From positions 1 to 42,187 of the forward strand of contig JAGXHU010000031.1 of assembly GCA_024636015.1 (NCBI GenBank): 42,187 bases of DNA. Reading direction: 5' to 3'. The position numbers and the translations under genes were made by a program. The notes below the pieces were generated by a model, which saw nothing but the letters and a program-made list of their open reading frames with translations, was not told the origin of the DNA and made no database searches. Of the stretch, positions 1 through 6,413 are shown piece by piece (the first letter of the stretch is position 1; every line of letters starts with the position of its first letter). The DNA comes from Halothiobacillus sp. Its GTDB lineage: Bacteria > Pseudomonadota > Gammaproteobacteria > Halothiobacillales > Halothiobacillaceae.

Positions 1-79
1 CATCCGGTTGTGCATCACACCGGGTGACTTCCAAAAAGCTATTTTCTATGCGCCAAGACCCACGCTCAAGGCCGGGCTC

Positions 80-142
80 GTCCAACAACCGGTTCAGATC
101 GTGGCTCGCTTCGCGATCACGATCTAACCTTATTCGTTATGT
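80..142 (-). repeat. attC-like recombination site of an integron gene cassette
   Basis: Read on the minus strand just after the stop of the 153-554 gene, this 63-base segment begins with ACATAAC (142-136) and ends with GTTGGAC (86-80), which fits the GTTRRRY core. Between them is a long imperfect hairpin. On the plus strand GGTT 91-94 pairs with AACC 126-129, and AGATCGTG 96-103 pairs with CACGATCT 118-125. C95 is left as a single bulged base, and TCGC/GCGA (106-109/113-116) closes a three-base loop. Core boxes, unpaired spacers and an extrahelical base are the known hallmarks of attC sites. No integrase gene is visible in the window, so assignment rests on structure alone. Confidence 0.6.
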
Positions 143-152
143 TTTTGATACT

Positions 153-554
153 TCACTTGCTTAGCCCTGCTTTGTGTAGCGTAGTATTACAACGAAAAGA
201 GAGTTTCCCCCAAGCTTCCTTAACTTGCTCAGACGCTTCATCTGGCACCTTGCGCCACTCACTTATTATGAATCGAATATCTTCTGGTTCTAGCCATAAA
301 GCCAAACGACCGTTTTCTTTTTCGAAAATAGCGTCAGTACCTTTTTCATCGCGCAATTGTTCATAGGCCGAGTTTAAGGCTGCTTCCCATTCGCCTTCAT
401 ATAGATTACCAACCATTTTTTCTAGCACGCATTCAAGATTCCATAGCGCTCTTTGTTCAGCTTGGTCTTCAATACCTAAAAGATCACTTTCAGAATACCT
501 TCTGAGTAAATTCCACAACACAATGGCTTCATCATTTGTTATATCAAGATTCAT
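153..554 (-). CDS. Small hypothetical protein in a cassette-like unit
   Basis: This encodes a 133-residue soluble, acidic, Trp- and Glu-rich helical protein with no signal peptide or membrane segment. I do not recognise the family. The ATG at 554 is preceded by AAGGGA at good spacing. The gene is visibly more AT-rich than its neighbours, which suggests transfer. Its unit starts with TTATGT right after a G (minus strand, 577-571) and ends in a complementary ACATAAC box followed by an attC-like hairpin. That is the organisation of a promoterless integron gene cassette, whose proteins are usually of unknown function. No partner gene is close enough to suggest a role. Confidence 0.75.
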   Translation of the reverse strand: MNLDITNDEAIVLWNLLRRYSESDLLGIEDQAEQRALWNLECVLEKMVGNLYEGEWEAALNSAYEQLRDEKGTDAIFEKENGRLALWLEPEDIRFIISEWRKVPDEASEQVKEAWGKLSFRCNTTLHKAGLSK

Positions 555-579
555 CTATTTCCCTTCGTAAACATAACGA

Positions 580-609
580 GAAATATACACCTTAGCAGGT
601 GTATATTTC
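580..609. repeat. Perfect 12-bp inverted repeat upstream of the cassette gene
   Basis: GAAATATACACC (580-591) and its exact reverse complement (598-609) are separated by TTAGCA. The hairpin sits two bases beyond the ACATAAC box (571-577) that marks the 5' end of the cassette-like unit. It could be the remains of the preceding attC, since it lies where the L boxes should be, but no matching outer core box is found at 610-617. It could instead be an operator or transcription barrier ahead of the 153-554 gene. Confidence 0.6.
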
Positions 610-968
610 ATTTGTGGGTCGGTGTATAACACGGTCACGGTCTCCCTATCTGTATGTTTTTATTCGGTCTTATGAAAATAGGGGGCTTCATGGGGGTGGG
701 GAAACACACCTTCTCGTGAACCGCGCCTTCTTCGCCGAAAATTCGCTTGTTCAAGCATTCCAGTAACGGCAGAGAAACTCAATAGCGTGGGGCAATTAAT
801 TGTGCGTTCTCGGTGGCCAGGGGGTGGTCATTGATGAATTCGATGTGCATTGCTTGGCTTTGCCGGATGTCTCAATGCACGAATAAGTATTTGAGCTTAT
901 GTGTCTTCTGATCATGGGCCGGCTTTCTGCCGGCACTGTGCATGGCCCGTTAAGGCTGGGTTCCCCGA
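610..968. other. Intergenic stretch without a convincing gene
   Basis: These 359 bases hold no open frame with coding character; only short frames broken by stops are present on both strands. The left end is AT-richer, like the neighbouring cassette, and the right end resembles chromosomal background. The only structure noted is the GCCGGC hairpin at 918-934. The stretch may hold promoter sequence for the 153-554 gene or the eroded remains of an insertion, but neither can be demonstrated. Confidence 0.5.
918..934 (-). terminator. Possible weak terminator hairpin after the DsrE-family gene
   Basis: GCCGGC is repeated around a five-base loop (918-923 and 929-934), 35 bases beyond the stop of the minus-strand gene at 969. 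There is no run of T after it in the direction of transcription, so intrinsic termination is doubtful. Confidence 0.3.
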
Positions 969-1424
969 TCAGGGGTGCATATACGCCCAGCCCTGTAACT
1001 GACGATCGACCAGGTAGGCGACGCCTGACGGCACGATGTCCTTTTTATGTACGTCGTACAGGTCCTTGTGGTAGTCGAGCTTGTTGGAAACGATGGTGTT
1101 ATGGCAGACGCGGAAGCGGACGCCGTCCATTTTCAGGGTGTCGATCGTGGCTTGCAGATCCTGATTGGTGAGGGCGCGCTCCAGAAGGTGTATGCCGCCG
1201 CCATGGATGACGACCTCGAGGTGCATGTTCTTGGCACCGCTGGCATTGATATTGTTGCGCACATTGCGCAATACCGCGATTTCACGATTGAGGTCCTTTT
1301 CATCCAATTCGTAGACCACGTGCTTGAGGTGATGACCCTGTGTGCCTGCATGGGCGGGCAGGGTAGAGGCGCCTGCGACGGTGGCCAATCCGATCAGATT
1401 GGCAAGAAAATTACGGCGCTCCAT
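969..1424 (-). CDS. DsrE/DsrF-family protein with Tat signal
   Basis: This 151-residue protein starts with a twin-arginine signal (ERRNFLANL) and a short hydrophobic stretch ending in an AHA-type cleavage site near residue 26, so it is probably periplasmic. The mature part resembles the DsrE/DsrF-like fold, with a HxxxVIHGGGI strand-loop and a single Cys in the strand that reads RFRVCHNT. Relatives are common in sulfur-oxidising bacteria, where cytoplasmic DsrE homologues transfer sulfur through cysteines. Whether this exported form does so is unknown. The ATG is preceded by GGAGT. A 14-bp perfect palindrome lies about 60 bp upstream. The gene stands alone, with the kinase gene 165 bp upstream on the same strand. 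Confidence 0.75.
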   Translation of the reverse strand: MERRNFLANLIGLATVAGASTLPAHAGTQGHHLKHVVYELDEKDLNREIAVLRNVRNNINASGAKNMHLEVVIHGGGIHLLERALTNQDLQATIDTLKMDGVRFRVCHNTIVSNKLDYHKDLYDVHKKDIVPSGVAYLVDRQLQGWAYMHP

Positions 1425-1485
1425 AAAATCACTCCTGAGGTTAGTTGATAGCGGCGCACATAGTTAGTCATGTGGTGCATTAGGA

Positions 1486-1499
1486 GAAATTCGAATTTC
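1486..1499. promoter_or_regulatory. 14-bp perfect palindrome upstream of the DsrE-family gene
   Basis: GAAATTCGAATTTC equals its own reverse complement. It lies 62 bp upstream of the ATG at 1424, a fitting place for an operator. No specific regulator can be named. Confidence 0.35.
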
Positions 1500-1589
1500 C
1501 ATGGCGCCTATCAGGCTGTTTTATTTTCGAATATCAGCAAATTCTTAAACATGGCGGTTGCGCAGATCAGGTGCAGTTGTTGCTACGGG

Positions 1590-3389
1590 TTATCGCAGCC
1601 CCGGATGCGTGGCGAGCAGTACGATTACGATGACGGCGAGGATGAGCGAGACGCCTTTCCAGAACAGCACCGGGTTGCGTTCCATGAGGGGTGGTTGGGT
1701 TTTGTTCAGGAAGCTCTGGTTGGGGTGGTGCAGGTCGTGGATGAATTCGGAGAGCACTTCGTAGCGCTCGTAGGGGGTGGGGTGGACGGCTTTGCGGATG
1801 GCTTCGTCGATCCAGAGGGGGATTGCCCGGTTTTCGATTCTCAGGGATATGTATTTCAGCCGTTTTTGGGCGGATCTGGTGATGGATCTGGGTACTTGGG
1901 CGCCGTAGGGTAGTTTGCCGCCGGAGAGCATTTCGTAGGCAATGACGCCGAGCGAGAAGATGTCCGAGCGGGCGGTGCCGGCTTCGCCGAGGAAGTATTC
2001 CGGGGCTGCGTATTGGATTTCGCCCTGTAGGTGCGCGTGCGCGATGGGCGAGATGATTTCCATGAGGCCGGCGACGCTTGTGGTCCCGAAATCGATGATT
2101 TTAGCGGTGCCGGTGGTGTCGATCATGACGTTGCCGGGTTTCAGGTCGCGGTGCACCATTTCCAGCCGGTGAAAGGCCCGTAGTCCTTTGGCGATCTGTT
2201 CAATGATGCCGCGCACGGTTTCTAGGTCCGGCTTGGGGTTATCGATGAGCCACTGGGCCAGCGTCTGGCCGTCGACATATTCCGTGACGACATAGAGCGC
2301 GCTGCGTTTTCGGTCGTGGGTGGCGGGTTTGAGTACATGGGCATTGTTGATGCGCCGGGCGACCCAGTCGGCCATCAGGAAGCTTTCCAGATAGGCCTGA
2401 TCGTCCTTGAGGGCGACGGCGGGGGTTTTGATAATGACCCGTTCGTCGGTTTCGGTATCCACGGCCAGATAGACATGGCTGCGGTGGCTGTCGTGCACGG
2501 CCCGAATGATCTGGTAGCCGTCGAACACCATTCTCGGTTCCAGGGTGGGCGGCGGCGGCAGTGCTTCAAGCTGCTGGTAGAACTCGTTGGCTTCCGGGGT
2601 GGGCAATCCATCCACCCGTACAATCTGAATCGTGAGATTGTCCGTGCTGCCCTGTGCGTAGGCTTCTTCGACCAGCTGTTTGGCGGCGCTGTTCAAAGCT
2701 TGGTCTAGGTTCTGTGCCAAATGGTGGCGCGATTGGTTCGGGTCTTCCTGGATGGCTTGATTGATGGCCGCGTTGATCACCTGGGCAATGGCCTTCGCTT
2801 CGATATGCTCGTAGACACCATCGGTCGCCAGTACGAATACGTCGCCTTGTTCGACCGGGAGTGTTTTGTAGTCGAAATGCAGTTGCGGATCGATGCCCAT
2901 GGCCTGGCTCAGATAGCTTTTGTCCTGGGAAACCCAGATTCGATGATCCTCGGTTAGTTGCTCCAGTGTGTTGTCGATCAGGCGATAGATGCGGGTGTCG
3001 CCGATATGGAAGAGGTGGGCTGTCGTTGATTTGATGATCAGCGCACTCAAGGTGCAGACATAGCCCCGATCCTTGTCGTAGCGGTGCTGGCTTTGCTGGG
3101 TTTGGGCGTGCAGCCAGGAGTTGGTCGCCCTCAATACCCGTTCGGCTGAGGTTTTGACGGACCAGGCTTCCGTGGTGCTGTAGTAGTCCTCTAGAAAGCC
3201 GGTGACGGCAGCCTGACTGGCAATCTGGCTGACCTGACTGCTGCTGATGCCGTCAGCCAGCGCAATGGCGACGCCTTTGGCGCTCAGCTGGGGTTCTTTC
3301 GGCACAACGAGGCCGTGGAAGTCCTGATTGATTTCCTTGTGGCCCTTGTCCGAGTATTGCCCGGTGGATATGTTCAGTGTGTTTGGCAT
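1590..3389 (-). CDS. Fused PP2C phosphatase / Ser-Thr protein kinase
   Basis: This 599-residue fusion can both phosphorylate and dephosphorylate proteins. Residues 8-260 form a PP2C-type phosphatase with metal-binding motifs ADG (45-47), GDTRIYR (130-136), ATDG (188-191) and DN (250-251). Residues 290-550 form a Hanks-type kinase with the ATP lysine K321, the catalytic loop HRDLKPGN (413-420) and DFG (433-435). A membrane helix at 577-593 anchors it, with both enzyme domains in the cytoplasm. I chose the ATG at 3389, with GGA seven bases upstream. A TTG at 3401 is in frame but lies inside the preceding terminator's T-run. The gene follows an FNT channel gene. Similar fusions occur in nitrate-assimilation clusters of pseudomonads, so a role in nitrogen transport control is inferred. 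Confidence 0.9.
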   Translation of the reverse strand: MPNTLNISTGQYSDKGHKEINQDFHGLVVPKEPQLSAKGVAIALADGISSSQVSQIASQAAVTGFLEDYYSTTEAWSVKTSAERVLRATNSWLHAQTQQSQHRYDKDRGYVCTLSALIIKSTTAHLFHIGDTRIYRLIDNTLEQLTEDHRIWVSQDKSYLSQAMGIDPQLHFDYKTLPVEQGDVFVLATDGVYEHIEAKAIAQVINAAINQAIQEDPNQSRHHLAQNLDQALNSAAKQLVEEAYAQGSTDNLTIQIVRVDGLPTPEANEFYQQLEALPPPPTLEPRMVFDGYQIIRAVHDSHRSHVYLAVDTETDERVIIKTPAVALKDDQAYLESFLMADWVARRINNAHVLKPATHDRKRSALYVVTEYVDGQTLAQWLIDNPKPDLETVRGIIEQIAKGLRAFHRLEMVHRDLKPGNVMIDTTGTAKIIDFGTTSVAGLMEIISPIAHAHLQGEIQYAAPEYFLGEAGTARSDIFSLGVIAYEMLSGGKLPYGAQVPRSITRSAQKRLKYISLRIENRAIPLWIDEAIRKAVHPTPYERYEVLSEFIHDLHHPNQSFLNKTQPPLMERNPVLFWKGVSLILAVIVIVLLATHPGLR

Positions 3390-3399
3390 TGTGTGATCC

Positions 3400-3435
3400 A
3401 AAAAAGCCCCGGCCTTAGTGTACGGCCGGGGCTTT
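3400..3435 (-). terminator. Strong intrinsic terminator between FNT and kinase genes
   Basis: A 12-bp stem, AAAGCCCCGGCC (3403-3414) with GGCCGGGGCTTT (3424-3435), closes a nine-base loop. On the minus strand it is followed by a run of T ending at 3400. It lies between the FNT stop (3467) and the kinase start (3389), so the kinase would be transcribed only by read-through or from a promoter inside the FNT gene. On the plus strand the stem is followed by only three T. Confidence 0.85.
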
Positions 3436-3466
3436 GTTCCGTGTCAGGATGAATAGGCAGGAAAGA

Positions 3467-4276
3467 TTAGAACGTGCGCTTGGGCAGAGTGCGGATGTGG
3501 GTGGAATACAGGGTCAGGCCGGTCAGTGCCAGGCCGCCGATCAGGTTGCCCAGTGCGGTGGGCAGTTCGTTCCACAGCAGGTAATCCGTGACCGTGAAGT
3601 CGCCACCCATGATCAGCGCAGCTGGGAACAGGAACATGTTGACCACGGAGTGCTCGAAGCCCATCGCGAAGAACAGCATGATTGGCATCCACATGGCGAT
3701 GACTTTGCCACTCACGGAGGTGGAGATCATGGCGCCGACGACGCCCAGGGACACCATCCAGTTGCACAACATGCCGCGGACGAAAATGGTGAGCCAGCCA
3801 TTGGCGCCATGTGCTTCATAACCCAGGGTGCGAGCTTCACCGATTCCCGCGAGTTTTTGTCCGACGGTATCGGGTGGCGTGGAGAACCCATAGGTGAAGA
3901 CGATCGACATGAGAAAGGCCACGGTGAGCGCGCCAGCGAAGTTGCCGAGGAAGACGAGCCCCCAGTTGCGCAACACCCCATTCACGGTCACACCAGGGCG
4001 TTTGTCGAGCAGGGCCAGTGGGGTGAGGACGAATACCCCGGTCAAGAGGTCGAAGCCCATCAGGTACAGGATGGAGAAGCCGACGGGGAACAGGATCGCC
4101 CCGATAATCGGATAGCCGGTCTGGACCGCAACGGTAACCGCAAAGGCGGCGGCCAACGCCAGGATGGCACCCGCCATATAGGCCCGGATCAAGGTGTCCC
4201 GGGTCGACATGAATACTTTGGATTCCCCTGCGTCAACCATTTTGGTGACAAATTCTGAAGGCGCTAGATAGGCCAT
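3467..4276 (-). CDS. Formate/nitrite transporter (FNT) family channel
   Basis: This is a 269-residue inner-membrane channel of the FocA/NirC family for small monovalent anions (nitrite, formate or similar). Six hydrophobic segments are visible. Family landmarks are RNWGLVFLGNFAGAL (103-117), GMLCNWMVSLGV (168-179) and GFEHSVVNMF (206-215). H209 corresponds to the pore histidine of FocA. The ATG at 4276 has GAGGG eight bases upstream. Substrate cannot be read from sequence, but the sigma-54 promoter and the linked kinase/phosphatase favour a nitrogen compound such as nitrite over formate. A strong terminator follows, before the kinase gene. Confidence 0.9.
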   Translation of the reverse strand: MAYLAPSEFVTKMVDAGESKVFMSTRDTLIRAYMAGAILALAAAFAVTVAVQTGYPIIGAILFPVGFSILYLMGFDLLTGVFVLTPLALLDKRPGVTVNGVLRNWGLVFLGNFAGALTVAFLMSIVFTYGFSTPPDTVGQKLAGIGEARTLGYEAHGANGWLTIFVRGMLCNWMVSLGVVGAMISTSVSGKVIAMWMPIMLFFAMGFEHSVVNMFLFPAALIMGGDFTVTDYLLWNELPTALGNLIGGLALTGLTLYSTHIRTLPKRTF

Positions 4277-4331
4277 ATTTGATTCCCTCGTGTGCGTTGA
4301 AACGCTGACTTTTTAAGTTGCCTGAGCATGG

Positions 4332-4348
4332 TCAGACAGGTTGTCTGA
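4332..4348. promoter_or_regulatory. Inverted repeat in the FNT leader
   Basis: TCAGACA and TGTCTGA flank a three-base spacer. If transcription starts near 4356 from the sigma-54 promoter, this lies in the first 25 bases of the leader RNA and could form a hairpin. It could also be a DNA operator. Confidence 0.35.
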
Positions 4349-4366
4349 AACATGTATCTCATAAGC

Positions 4367-4382
4367 AGCAAAAAGCGCGCCA
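4367..4382 (-). promoter_or_regulatory. Sigma-54 (RpoN) promoter for the FNT gene
   Basis: The minus strand reads TGGCGCGCTTTTTGCT, against the consensus TGGCACG-N4-TTGCT. There is a single mismatch, and the required GG-N10-GC spacing is exact. It lies 91 bp upstream of the FNT start codon, giving a leader of about 80 bases. Confidence 0.7.
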
Positions 4383-4466
4383 CTCGACGCGAGGTTTTTA
4401 ATTCATTGTTATTGAAGGATATGTGCGCGTGAGGCCGCGTGTTTTTGAACGATGGAATCCTGTGCT

Positions 4467-4495
4467 GCACTCAAGTTGCGCGCAGCATTTGGTGC
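4467..4495. promoter_or_regulatory. Two tandem NtrC-like boxes
   Basis: GCAC-N7-GCGC (4467-4481) is immediately followed by GCAG-N6-GTGC (4482-4495). Each differs by one base from the NtrC pattern GCAC-N5..7-GTGC. They lie about 110-140 bp upstream of the predicted start point, the usual position for sigma-54 enhancers. Each site alone is weak evidence. Confidence 0.4.
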
Positions 4496-4547
4496 CTTGC
4501 TTTACAAAGAAGCATCAGAACATCTGTGTGGATTGAGGGTTATTTGA

Positions 4548-4949
4548 TCAACGGCCGGGCAGGGGGACGTTGACGGTTTTGCCGCCATAACCAAATTTCT
4601 GGTCACGCGCCTGAATCGTGACCGAGCGAATGCCGGCAGGAATGTGTACGCCGTACAGATCGCGGGTGAAGGGTTGTTCACTCGCGTGATCGTGCCAGAG
4701 TTTGCGGGTGCCCAGCACCGTGCCCTTGCTATCCAAGGCGCGAATGCCATCGGCATAGCGGTCTGGCGTGTCGTACGGTGAGGAAACCGTGACGTCGAAA
4801 TCGAACGTGTCGGTACTGCGTTCGTGCACCTGGACGGATACGACGTCGGGGTATTTCTGCTCAGCACTGGCCGGATGAATCCCTAGCGTGGTGATCAGGA
4901 TGGCTGCGCCGAGCGCGGCGAAATACGGCCGGAAGGATGAGTCAAGCAT
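4548..4949 (-). CDS. Small secreted protein of unknown function
   Basis: This 133-residue protein has a Sec-type signal peptide (hydrophobic residues about 11-25, cleavage after ASA near residue 29). The mature domain of about 100 residues is rich in beta-strand pattern (VSVQVHE, FDVTVSS, RSVTIQARD), resembling a small immunoglobulin-like periplasmic domain. I do not recognise a named family. No cysteines remain after the signal, so it is neither a lipoprotein nor disulfide-bonded. The ATG has GGAG six bases upstream. It is the last gene of a three-gene operon with two small membrane proteins, with 31-bp gaps, so it may act with them at the envelope. Confidence 0.7.
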   Translation of the reverse strand: MLDSSFRPYFAALGAAILITTLGIHPASAEQKYPDVVSVQVHERSTDTFDFDVTVSSPYDTPDRYADGIRALDSKGTVLGTRKLWHDHASEQPFTRDLYGVHIPAGIRSVTIQARDQKFGYGGKTVNVPLPGR

Positions 4950-4980
4950 GGGAACTCCGTATGGGGTGATCGGGCGCGTT

Positions 4981-5226
4981 TTAGTGGCTCATGAGGGTGA
5001 GAGCCATATAGGGCACGAGGTTGAATACCACGATCAAGAGTTTGTACTGGCCGAGAAAAGTCAGGTAGATGCGTGGAAGTTCGGTTTCCGGCACCTGAAG
5101 GAGCCGGGCGTGTAGGGGGATGATCTGGCTTCTACCCAGCGTCAACAGGATGAAGGTGAGTATGAGCATCGCAATATTGATCAGCGATGCCCAGCCAAAG
5201 AAAGTCGTGAGTGCGGCGAGCGTCAT
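4981..5226 (-). CDS. DUF6868-like small membrane protein
   Basis: This 81-residue protein has two hydrophobic helices (about 10-31 and 60-78) joined by a polar loop containing HARLLQVPE and PRIYLTFLGQYK. The pattern resembles DUF6868 proteins, small inner-membrane proteins of unknown function. The family name is from memory of the pattern. The ATG at 5226 follows GGGGA. It sits between a second small membrane protein gene and a secreted protein gene in the same operon. Confidence 0.65.
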   Translation of the reverse strand: MTLAALTTFFGWASLINIAMLILTFILLTLGRSQIIPLHARLLQVPETELPRIYLTFLGQYKLLIVVFNLVPYMALTLMSH

Positions 5227-5257
5227 GCGGTATATCCCCAGCCCTGCAGCGGGTTGC

Positions 5258-5524
5258 TCAATTGACCGTTGATTCGGTTTTGCCTGGAGTCTGTACCGCG
5301 TTGCGCGCTTTCCCCGTTTTGATAATGAAATAGGGCATGGGTGTCGTCAGCAGGAACCCGAAAATCATGAGTACATAGCCATCGTGTTCGAATCGAAAAG
5401 ATTCGGGTACAGGTACCTGGGGGCTGAAAATCAGAAAGGCGCCGTAGGCCAGGATAAGTGTCCCGAGAATGTCGAGGGCAAGCGCCCAGAGCGGGAAGGG
5501 GAGTTTGGGGGCTTTTTGTTCCAT
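5258..5524 (-). CDS. Small two-helix membrane protein
   Basis: This 88-residue protein has two membrane helices (about 11-30 and 50-66), a short periplasmic or cytoplasmic loop, and a polar C-terminal tail. No family recognised. The ATG at 5524 is preceded by AGGGA at nine bases. It is the first gene of a co-directional trio whose members are all membrane or secreted proteins. A complex at the inner membrane is possible, but nothing in the sequence points to an enzymatic role. Confidence 0.65.
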   Translation of the reverse strand: MEQKAPKLPFPLWALALDILGTLILAYGAFLIFSPQVPVPESFRFEHDGYVLMIFGFLLTTPMPYFIIKTGKARNAVQTPGKTESTVN

Positions 5525-5592
5525 GAACGATTTTCCCTGTGGGTAGCCATGCTGTGGTTGCTGGGCCGATATTGTACGACGATATCGACGAC

Positions 5593-5991
5593 CTAAAAGA
5601 GCGATATGCCTTGGGCGAGCATGTCGCCATCCGGCAGCCGACCGCCGGGGCTCAGTTTGTCGACGACCTGCGGCAGCATGCCCGCCACGGCGCCGGAAGC
5701 GTCACTAAGGGAGAGGCCCAGCTTCTGGGCGATGTCCTGAATCTGCCCGCTGCCGAAGACGGCCAACACCTGTTCACCGGAAATGGGCAGGTTTTCTCCG
5801 TTCCCGATCCAGGAGGTGATGATGTCCCCGAGCCCCAGTTTCTGGAACGTGGCAATCAAGCCCTGCAGGCCACCGTTTTGGGCGTTGCCGAGCAGGCCGG
5901 TTACAGCCTCGATCAGGCTGGCCGAGCTGCCGGAACTCTGGCCAGATACTGCGGAAGTAGCCTGATTGACGATTGAATCAAAAAGTCCCAT
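5593..5991 (-). CDS. YidB-like DUF937 protein
   Basis: This 132-residue protein has the usual DUF937/YidB build: an N-terminal MGLFDSIVNQ helix, a Ser/Gly-rich linker, then a helical repeat-like region with LGLGDIITSWIGNGEN and a final DKLSPGGRLP motif. Family function is unknown. I chose the ATG at 5991 because AGGGGAAC lies directly upstream and the family begins at MGLFDS. An in-frame ATG at 6024 would add eleven unrelated residues. The leader contains three inverted repeats (6009-6078). It is transcribed toward the small membrane-protein trio, 68 bp away. Confidence 0.85.
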   Translation of the reverse strand: MGLFDSIVNQATSAVSGQSSGSSASLIEAVTGLLGNAQNGGLQGLIATFQKLGLGDIITSWIGNGENLPISGEQVLAVFGSGQIQDIAQKLGLSLSDASGAVAGMLPQVVDKLSPGGRLPDGDMLAQGISLF

Positions 5992-6413
5992 GTCGTTCCC
6001 CTGTTGACGTACCGATTGGTACATTGATCCCTCATTTCAAGCTGTTGCGAACAGCTTGGGCCGAGCAGCTCAGGCTGCTTCTTTATTTGTTCGACCGTGC
6101 ACGTTGGCGCGGTTTTCCCCTTGGAGCAACAAGGTTTTTAACATTAATGGAGATCGGTTTCCAGCTTGACGCCTCATTTTTATCCGGGCCGCATCATCAT
6201 GATATGTAAATAAATATTAGCCAATTTAATTATTGTGCGCGGGCATAATGAGCGCCAAATTTAGGTGAGCTTAGCCCACGGCACTCGAAAAATATGCCAT
6301 GCCGATGAATCGAGTAAGGCCGTTCGTCCTGTGGGTCAGGTGAAGGTTGAGCGGGCTTTTGTGTTCATCCAAACCCGTATGCGGCTTCTCCCGACCTAAT
6401 GTGTCCTGACTGA
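5992..6413. other. Intergenic region with structured leader and AT-rich segment
   Basis: No gene is seen here. The part next to the DUF937 start holds three short perfect inverted repeats. An AT-rich stretch around 6195-6232 is a likely promoter region for that minus-strand gene, though no clear -35/-10 pair was identified. The remainder up to 6413 has no coding character. Confidence 0.5.
6009..6078 (-). promoter_or_regulatory. Cluster of three inverted repeats in the DUF937 leader
   Basis: GTACC-GATT-GGTAC (6009-6022), CAAGCTGTT-GCG-AACAGCTTG (6038-6058, nine perfect pairs) and GCAGC-TCAG-GCTGC (6065-6078) follow one another within 70 bases, ending 18 bases before the start codon. They may be RNA hairpins in the leader or protein-binding sites. 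Confidence 0.4.

Noticed and set aside
1..79. Open frames reaching the left edge on both strands
   Set aside because: Too short to judge, with no recognised motif. If the attC-like reading is right, this is the start of the next unit or chromosomal flank.
571..620. Second complete attC upstream of the cassette gene
   Set aside because: Only the inner hairpin and one core box are present; no complementary outer box is found beyond 609.
3390..3401. TTG start at 3401 for the phosphatase-kinase
   Set aside because: It lies in the T-run of the terminator and adds four unrelated residues; the ATG at 3389 fits better.
3434..4258. Long open frame (274 codons) opposite the FNT gene
   Set aside because: Its translation is rich in Gln, His, Asp and Gly with no family resemblance, while the opposite strand encodes a clear FNT channel.
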